NCBI GenBank assembly: GCA_009783635.1 | Contig: WRDC01000047.1 | Location: 1-10,548, forward strand | Direction: 5' to 3' | DNA: 10,548 bases | Source of the DNA: Methanimicrococcus sp. | GTDB lineage: Archaea > Halobacteriota > Methanosarcinia > Methanosarcinales > Methanosarcinaceae | Shown here: positions 7,216-10,548 of the stretch, in pieces | Numbering within the stretch: position 1 is the stretch's first letter | Layout: every line of letters starts with the position of its first letter | Position numbers and translations under genes: made by a program | Notes under the pieces: generated by a model | Database searches by the model: none | What the model was told of the DNA's origin: nothing | The model's input: the letters and a program-made list of their open reading frames with translations, nothing else

Positions 7216-7440
7216 TTGTTCCCAAATAAGAAAGTCCAGAAAATTGTCGGATCACGCGTTCTTGTAGAGATGAAAGGCGACACAAACCTTCTCGAAGGAA
7301 CCCTCAGCACGGTGGATGACTACATGAACCTGCATTTGGTTGACACTGTTGAAATCGTTGACGGACGAAGAGAAAGATCACTCAAGTCGGTTGTATTGAG
7401 AGGAAACAATATCATCTTAATTACGCCTGTTGACGAATAA
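7216..7440 (+). CDS. LSm (Sm-like archaeal) RNA-binding protein
   Basis: A 74-residue Sm-fold protein, the usual size of archaeal SmAP. The Sm1 motif is GDTNLLEGTLSTVDDYMNL (the D-x-x-M-N signature), and Sm2 is VVLRGNNIILI (the R-G signature). Archaeal LSm proteins form heptameric rings in the cytoplasm that bind U-rich single-stranded RNA and take part in tRNA and small-RNA metabolism. The start is a TTG with AGAGGGA six bases upstream; no ATG fits. The next gene follows within 6-62 bp, so the two are very likely co-transcribed. The U-rich leader is the kind of sequence this protein would bind, but autoregulation is inference. Confidence 0.93.
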   Translation: MFPNKKVQKIVGSRVLVEMKGDTNLLEGTLSTVDDYMNLHLVDTVEIVDGRRERSLKSVVLRGNNIILITPVDE

Positions 7441-7502
7441 ACGCCATGCATGCTCGGGTATGGCCTCAAATGCCGAAAAGTCAAAACCTACGGAAGAACA
7501 AC

Positions 7503-9176
7503 ATGAGTGTAAGCGCCAAAAAGGAAAGCACAAAGAAAAGCAGTGCAAAAGATCCGAAAGACAAAACCGCCTCACAGAAGGCCCCCGCAGCCGAAGAACC
7601 TGCAAAACCCGTCAATAAGGCAACCTCTAAAAATGCGGCCTCAAAAGAAGCGCCCGCTGTTAAAGTTGAAATAAAACAGCCGGTCAAAAAGGCGGCAAAA
7701 GGAACCGCCGAAAAAGCGGCGGCCAACACCGCGACCAAAGCGGCGGCCAACACAGCAGCCAAAGCGGCGGCCAACACAGCGGCCAAAGCAGCGGGCAGCA
7801 CAGCGGCCAAGGCGGCGGCCAAAAAGACGGAACAGGGAACTTCCGGAAAAGCGGCGGAAGCGGTCACCGGACCCAAATCGGAACCTCAAGAGCAGGAACA
7901 GCCGAAAAAGAGAGCGACAAAAGCGGCAAAAAATTTGAAAGCGGCAGAAGAAAAGTCGGCAGAGATAGCCGAAACTGTTCCCGCCAAAAAAACGGGCAGA
8001 AAACCGAAAGAAATGAAAGAAGAAGCGGAAATCATTAAAGAATCCGCTAAAAAACCGGGAAGGAAGCCGAAAGAAATGAAGGAAGAAGCGGAAAAAATTG
8101 AAGAGCCCGCTAAAAAAACGGGAAGAAAGACGAAAAAAGCGGAAGACGAAGTGAAAAACATTGAGGAGACCGCTAAAAAACCGGAAAGAAAGACGAAAAA
8201 AGCGGAAGACGAAGTGAAAAACATTGAGGAGACCGCTAAAAAACCGGAAAGAAGGACGAAAAAGGCGGAAGAAGAAGCGAAAAGCATTGAAGAGCCCGCT
8301 AAAAAATCGGGAAGAAAGCCGAAAAAAGCGGAAGAAGAAGCGAAAAGCATTGAAGAGCCCGCTAAAAAACCGGGAAGGAAACCGAAAAAAGCGGAAGAAG
8401 AAGCAAAAGACGTTGTGGACCCCGCTAAAAAACCGGGAAGGAAACCGAAAAAAGCGGAAGAAGAAGCAGAAAACGTTGAGGAGCCCGCTAAAAAACCGGG
8501 AAGGAAACCGAAAAAAGCGGAAGAAGAAGCGAAAGACGTTGAAGAGCCCGCTAAAAAACCGGGAAGAAAGCCGAAAAAAGCGGAAGAAGAAGCGGAAACT
8601 GTGAAGGAACCCGCTAAAAAACCGGGAAGAAAGCCGAAAAAAGCTTTGGAAGAACCGGCGGATGAAAAACTTGACATTGAAGATAATGTTTATAATTTAA
8701 TTAAGAACAGTCCCGGCTATATTTATCAAAACGAAATTTGGAAGACGGTTGGCATTGACAGCCGCAAATGTTCCCGAATTTTGAAGAAATTGTTAGATTC
8801 CGGACAAATCCTTCGTGAAGAAGCCGTTGTCAACGGTACAAAGACCTATCTTTTAAAGACCGTTGCGCAGGAAAGAAAGAAAAACTACGACGTTCTGATG
8901 GTCCAAGGAATATTTTCACCATGTACGGGCTGCTCCGGCGAGTGCCGTCCGGAATATTGTCCGGCGCTGACTCTTTGGATCATGAACCTGCATGAAAAAC
9001 CGGAAGATCTGTATGTGGCAATGGGATACAACAGTTCGGTTGAACCCAAACATCCTGACATTGAAATGACTCCCGAATTCATTGAAGAGGTGGAAGCGGG
9101 CGGATTTATTGAAGAGACGGGAGCGGATGATTTCGGGTTTGATGATGAAAACAATGATGAAATCGTTTACGAGTGA
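7503..9176 (+). CDS. Lysine-rich repeat protein with winged helix and four-cysteine cluster
   Basis: The ATG at 7503 (MSVSAKKEST, CGGAAG upstream) gives 557 residues; an in-frame ATG at 7446 would add 19 residues of untypical composition (HARVWPQ). Regions, numbered from 7446: 20-160 Ala/Lys/Pro-rich, histone-H1-like tail with KAAANTA repeats; 180-404 eleven repeats of 21 residues, each a basic KKPGRKPKK block, reminiscent of AT hooks, plus an acidic EEEA-containing block; 410-470 a winged helix (DNVYNLIKNS ... GIDSRKCSRILKKLLDSGQI ... TYLLK); 493-505 CTGCSGECRPEYC (C-x2-C-x3-C-x4-C), suited to zinc or an Fe-S cluster; an acidic tail. The winged helix plus cysteines recalls the layout of RPC34/39-like factors, but this is resemblance, not identification. 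Likely a DNA-binding chromatin or transcription protein; co-transcription with LSm hints at nucleic-acid work. Confidence 0.85.
   Translation: MSVSAKKESTKKSSAKDPKDKTASQKAPAAEEPAKPVNKATSKNAASKEAPAVKVEIKQPVKKAAKGTAEKAAANTATKAAANTAAKAAANTAAKAAGSTAAKAAAKKTEQGTSGKAAEAVTGPKSEPQEQEQPKKRATKAAKNLKAAEEKSAEIAETVPAKKTGRKPKEMKEEAEIIKESAKKPGRKPKEMKEEAEKIEEPAKKTGRKTKKAEDEVKNIEETAKKPERKTKKAEDEVKNIEETAKKPERRTKKAEEEAKSIEEPAKKSGRKPKKAEEEAKSIEEPAKKPGRKPKKAEEEAKDVVDPAKKPGRKPKKAEEEAENVEEPAKKPGRKPKKAEEEAKDVEEPAKKPGRKPKKAEEEAETVKEPAKKPGRKPKKALEEPADEKLDIEDNVYNLIKNSPGYIYQNEIWKTVGIDSRKCSRILKKLLDSGQILREEAVVNGTKTYLLKTVAQERKKNYDVLMVQGIFSPCTGCSGECRPEYCPALTLWIMNLHEKPEDLYVAMGYNSSVEPKHPDIEMTPEFIEEVEAGGFIEETGADDFGFDDENNDEIVYE
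7983..8657 (+). repeat. 63-bp in-frame tandem repeats, ten full and one partial
   Basis: Units start at 7983, 8046, 8109, 8172, 8235, 8298, 8361, 8424, 8487, 8550 and 8613, each beginning GCTAAAAAA (GCC in the first). Neighbours are the most alike; units three and four differ at only two of 63 bases, the pattern left by unequal recombination or slippage. Each encodes 21 residues, three heptads long. Confidence 0.95.
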
Positions 9177-9197
9177 CACTTTTGAAGACGCCGTAAA

Positions 9198-9251
9198 ATG
9201 AAATGATTTCATCTTTTTTTTCTTTTTTTCTTTTTTTTCTTTTTTTTCTTT
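9198..9251 (+). terminator. Hairpin plus long T tract ending the LSm operon
   Basis: A 6-bp stem (ATGAAA, loop TGA, TTTCAT; 9198-9212) runs into a nearly pure T stretch broken only by single C bases (9213-9251), made of 8-9-base CT7-8 units. This is a strong archaeal termination signal for the operon that starts at LSm. Confidence 0.8.
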
Positions 9252-9350
9252 CATCTGAGTCATATCCTTCGAAAAATGCATGGATTAAAATAAATTAAGA
9301 GACGGGATACTGTGCATAAACGAAAAAACAACCGAAAAATTTACCAAAAC

Positions 9351-9360
9351 GTATATATAG
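9351..9360 (+). promoter_or_regulatory. Strong TATA box about 100 bp before the tRNA gene
   Basis: GTATATATAG is one of the clearest TATA matches in the window, preceded by an A-rich BRE-like stretch. It predicts a start near 9383-9386, directly at the hairpin at 9385-9411. It is too far from the tRNA to be its basal promoter, so it gives either a longer tRNA precursor or a separate small RNA. Confidence 0.45.
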
Positions 9361-9384
9361 CAGCGATACCTTGTTATGCTCACT

Positions 9385-9411
9385 TGCGTTCTCACTCAAA
9401 ATGAGGATGCG
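9385..9411 (+). ncRNA. Candidate leader hairpin or small RNA
   Basis: TGCGTTCTCA (9385-9394), a seven-base loop CTCAAAA and TGAGGATGCG (9402-9411) form a 10-bp RNA stem with three G-U pairs, starting where the upstream TATA box predicts the transcript to begin. No coding frame is visible. Only structure and promoter position support it. Confidence 0.25.
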
Positions 9412-9419
9412 TAACCGTC

Positions 9420-9428
9420 TTTTAAATA
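9420..9428 (+). promoter_or_regulatory. TATA box of tRNA-Glu
   Basis: TTTTAAATA is centred about 30 bp before the mature 5' end at 9454, the usual archaeal distance, giving a very short 5' leader for RNase P. Confidence 0.6.
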
Positions 9429-9453
9429 AAAACGATAAGAGTATCAATAATGT

Positions 9454-9528
9454 GCTCCGATAGTGTAGCTCGGCCAATCATTCCGGCCTTTCGAGCCGAA
9501 GACTCGGGTTCGAATCCCGATCGGAGCA
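9454..9528 (+). tRNA. tRNA-Glu (anticodon TTC)
   Basis: A complete cloverleaf: acceptor GCTCCGA (9454-9460) with TCGGAGC (9521-9527) and A as discriminator at 9528; anticodon loop CTTTCGA (9488-9494) with TTC at 9490-9492; T arm TCGGG-TTCGAAT-CCCGA (9504-9520). It reads GAA and GAG. CCA is not encoded, so it is added after transcription. No intron is seen. The top pair of the anticodon stem is a C9483/A9499 mismatch; the other four pairs are sound. Confidence 0.96.
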
Positions 9529-9540
9529 TCAATTCATAAA

Positions 9541-9574
9541 GGGGGAACTCGAAAGAGTTCCCCCTTCTTTTTTT
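9541..9574 (+). terminator. Hairpin/U-tract terminator of tRNA-Glu
   Basis: A perfect 10-bp stem (GGGGGAACTC with its complement, 9541-9550 and 9555-9564) is closed by a GAAA tetraloop and followed by TTCTTTTTTT. It looks like a bacterial intrinsic terminator and lies 12 bases past the tRNA. It could also end the opposing DUF805 transcript, as the stem works on both strands, although the T run favours the plus strand. Confidence 0.85.
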
Positions 9575-9622
9575 CTAATCAAACAAATAAAAAAATCTTA
9601 TCAATTTTCTTCCGGACCATAT

Positions 9623-9973
9623 TTAACCAAATTTATTATGTCCGTATGTTCCGCTCGGAATCAGCAACACGATACTAAAAACAGGGAATGTCAGTAACAA
9701 AATGTAGAACATAACAGAATCCAGTATTCCGGATGTTGAACTAATTCCGACAGATACAGCCAATAAAATTATCGGAACTAAAGTAAACCAGCCGGACATA
9801 TTAAAATCATGTAATCTCTGCACCGTCTTTGAAAAACAATAAATTATGCCAATTGCATAAATAATAAAAGCAAGCAGCGGGAAGGGAGAGAAGATTGAGG
9901 CAACAAAAAAACAAAAAAGCAAAAACAAAATGCTCCGAAAATATGATCTTCTGTTTGCTCGCCCACTGAACAT
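9623..9973 (-). CDS. DUF805 family small membrane protein
   Basis: A 116-residue hydrophobic protein with about four membrane segments (roughly 12-29, 31-48, 62-78, 86-105). Family marks are present: SGRANRRSYF at the N-terminus, TVQRLHDFNMSGW (the R-L-H-D...S-G-W signature) at 50-62, and IPSGTYGHNKFG at the end. DUF805 proteins are inner-membrane proteins of unknown function, widespread in bacteria and scattered in archaea, so transfer is possible. The ATG at 9973 has GAGG seven bases upstream. Just past the stop the +1 frame reads KYGPEEN and stop (9601-9624), close to the ending family members usually have after N-K-Y/F-G, so the gene may have lost its last residues to a small insertion. 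It converges with the tRNA. Confidence 0.85.
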   Translation of the reverse strand: MFSGRANRRSYFRSILFLLFCFFVASIFSPFPLLAFIIYAIGIIYCFSKTVQRLHDFNMSGWFTLVPIILLAVSVGISSTSGILDSVMFYILLLTFPVFSIVLLIPSGTYGHNKFG

Positions 9974-10013
9974 TATGAAACCTCACTGCGAATGTACATT
10001 ATAATTATTGACA

Positions 10014-10022
10014 TAAATAAAA
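10014..10022 (-). promoter_or_regulatory. TATA box of the DUF805 gene
   Basis: On the minus strand TTTTATTTA lies about 45 bp before the start codon, giving a leader of about 20 nt that holds the GAGG ribosome site. Confidence 0.45.
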
Positions 10023-10050
10023 CTATTTGAACAAAAATGATACAAATATA

Positions 10051-10182
10051 AACAGGCAAAAAACAAGACGTTAGAAAGAGTTTCCCCTTTTTTCAAAATT
10101 AAATCAATCCGAAACGGCTGTTTTTCTCTGTCGGTTTTACCTGTCTGTTTTTGCCTGTTAAAGCTGTTTTTGTCCGTTAAGG
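10051..10182. repeat. Inverted and direct repeats between DUF805 and the TIR-like gene
   Basis: AACAGGCAAAAA (10051-10062) recurs inverted at 10148-10159, 12 of 12 bases. Two adjacent 19-bp direct repeats starting CTGTTTTTG (10145-10163 and 10164-10182) agree at 16 positions, and a looser third copy starts at 10118. No coding frame with a ribosome site is credible here; besides these repeats and the flanking promoters the 287-bp gap shows nothing else. Confidence 0.6.
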
Positions 10183-10227
10183 ACATAAAGAAAGAGACGG
10201 CGGCAGAAAGGACATCAAAGACCTCGT

Positions 10228-10236
10228 CTTAAATAG
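10228..10236 (+). promoter_or_regulatory. TATA box of the TIR-like gene
   Basis: TCTTAAATA ends about 25 bp before the ATG at 10261, and no ribosome site precedes that ATG, so the transcript is probably leaderless. Confidence 0.5.
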
Positions 10237-10260
10237 AAGCAATGCCTTTTGTCTTCAAAC

Positions 10261-10548
10261 ATGACAACAAAGACCGTTTTTTGTTTTGATTCGGAAGACT
10301 ATGAAAGGGTTCAAAAAATCACCGCCTCTTTTGACCCCGAAATTTTCAGCCTCCCCCCGCTTGAGACATATCAAAATCTGTCCGGTGAAACAATTTCACA
10401 ATTGTTGACAGAGACGGACTTAACCATTGTTTTCATCGGCAAACACACTTTTGAAAACGGCGGGTGTCTGAAAATGATTGAAGACAGTTTTGCCGGCAGT
10501 CACGCGTTTTTAGCGATATATCTCGACAATGCCGGAGATGTCAAAAAA
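10261..10548 (+). CDS. TIR-like (DUF1863/ThsB-like) domain protein, 3' end outside window
   Basis: 96 codons are visible and the frame is open at the window edge. The pattern fits the TIR-like fold of the MTH538/DUF1863 family, which includes ThsB of the Thoeris defence system: first strand KTVFCF (4-9) with D10 and R16 beyond; a central segment with L-T-I-V-F-I-G-K-H-T-F (54-64), the family's 'T-x-V-x-I-G-x-x-T-F'; a helix; and FLAIYLDN (83-90), the family's 'G-I-Y/H-I-x-N'. ThsB makes a nucleotide signal from NAD after phage sensing. By eye the family glutamate (E85 of Bacillus ThsB, in a W-x-x-Y-E setting) falls on M72, with E74 two residues on, and the usual Trp is absent, so the enzyme may be altered or inactive. 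No NADase/SLOG partner is visible. Other TIR-like signalling roles are possible. Confidence 0.6.
   Translation, partial: MTTKTVFCFDSEDYERVQKITASFDPEIFSLPPLETYQNLSGETISQLLTETDLTIVFIGKHTFENGGCLKMIEDSFAGSHAFLAIYLDNAGDVKK

Noticed and set aside
7446..7502. ATG at 7446 as start of the repeat protein
   Set aside because: The 19 added residues are unlike the rest, and the ATG at 7503 has a better ribosome site; the upstream start remains possible.
7983..8657. Regularly spaced repeats as a CRISPR array
   Set aside because: Repeats are contiguous 63-bp coding units without unique spacers and keep the reading frame.
7886..8677. Long minus-strand frame (263 codons) opposite the 63-bp repeats
   Set aside because: It is the complement of an in-frame repeat array; composition is Ser/Phe/Ala/Gly-repeats with no start signal, so it is a shadow of the repeat protein.
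9385..9420. C/D box small RNA
   Set aside because: ATGAGGA only loosely resembles a C box and no D box or C'/D' pair is present at suitable distance.
9983..10186. 67-codon minus-strand frame in the gap before the TIR-like gene
   Set aside because: It runs through the repeats, has no ribosome site or convincing promoter at its ATG, and overlaps the DUF805 promoter.

Overview
The window looks like chromosomal DNA of a methanogenic euryarchaeon. The best guess is the Methanosarcinales, perhaps a host-associated genus such as Methanimicrococcus; this placement is inferred from gene content, not proven. The support is an archaeal geranylgeranyl reductase for ether-lipid saturation, a methanogen-type DExH helicase with an N-terminal zinc ribbon, an archaeal LSm (Sm-like) gene, a tRNA-Glu without an encoded CCA, AT-rich TATA boxes about 25-30 bp ahead of starts (several genes apparently leaderless) and U-tract terminators.

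Left part (1-4000): a geranylgeranyl reductase gene missing its first ~25-30 codons, then two AT-rich minus-strand nuclease genes (YhcG/DUF1016 PD-(D/E)XK type and HNH type). Between the nucleases lies a degraded chimera: a copy of the promoter and first codons of the downstream helicase, joined to a copy of the 3' end of the reductase gene. This is the footprint expected from a tandem duplication, or a merodiploid-type integration, of the interval 'reductase 3' end - spacer - helicase 5' end'. Each spacer copy now holds a different nuclease gene.

Middle part (4000-9250): the 829-residue helicase, a small DUF3467-type protein, then a tight LSm pair. The LSm gene has a U-rich leader with 17-bp tandem repeats. 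Right after it comes a large lysine-rich protein with an Ala/Lys tail-like region, eleven 21-residue GRKP repeats, a winged helix, a four-cysteine cluster and an acidic end. Helicase, LSm and the winged-helix protein suggest a housekeeping nucleic-acid neighbourhood.

Right part (9250-10548): a tRNA-Glu(TTC) with its own TATA box, an additional strong TATA box plus hairpin upstream of it, a very clear hairpin/U-tract terminator, a minus-strand DUF805 membrane protein, a repeat-rich intergenic stretch, and the start of a leaderless gene that resembles TIR-like (DUF1863/ThsB-like) proteins and runs off the window. The most notable items are the chimeric duplication scar, palindromic elements embedded in the DUF1016 reading frame, the repeat-expanded winged-helix protein next to LSm, and the TIR-like gene, which appears to lack the usual glutamate.
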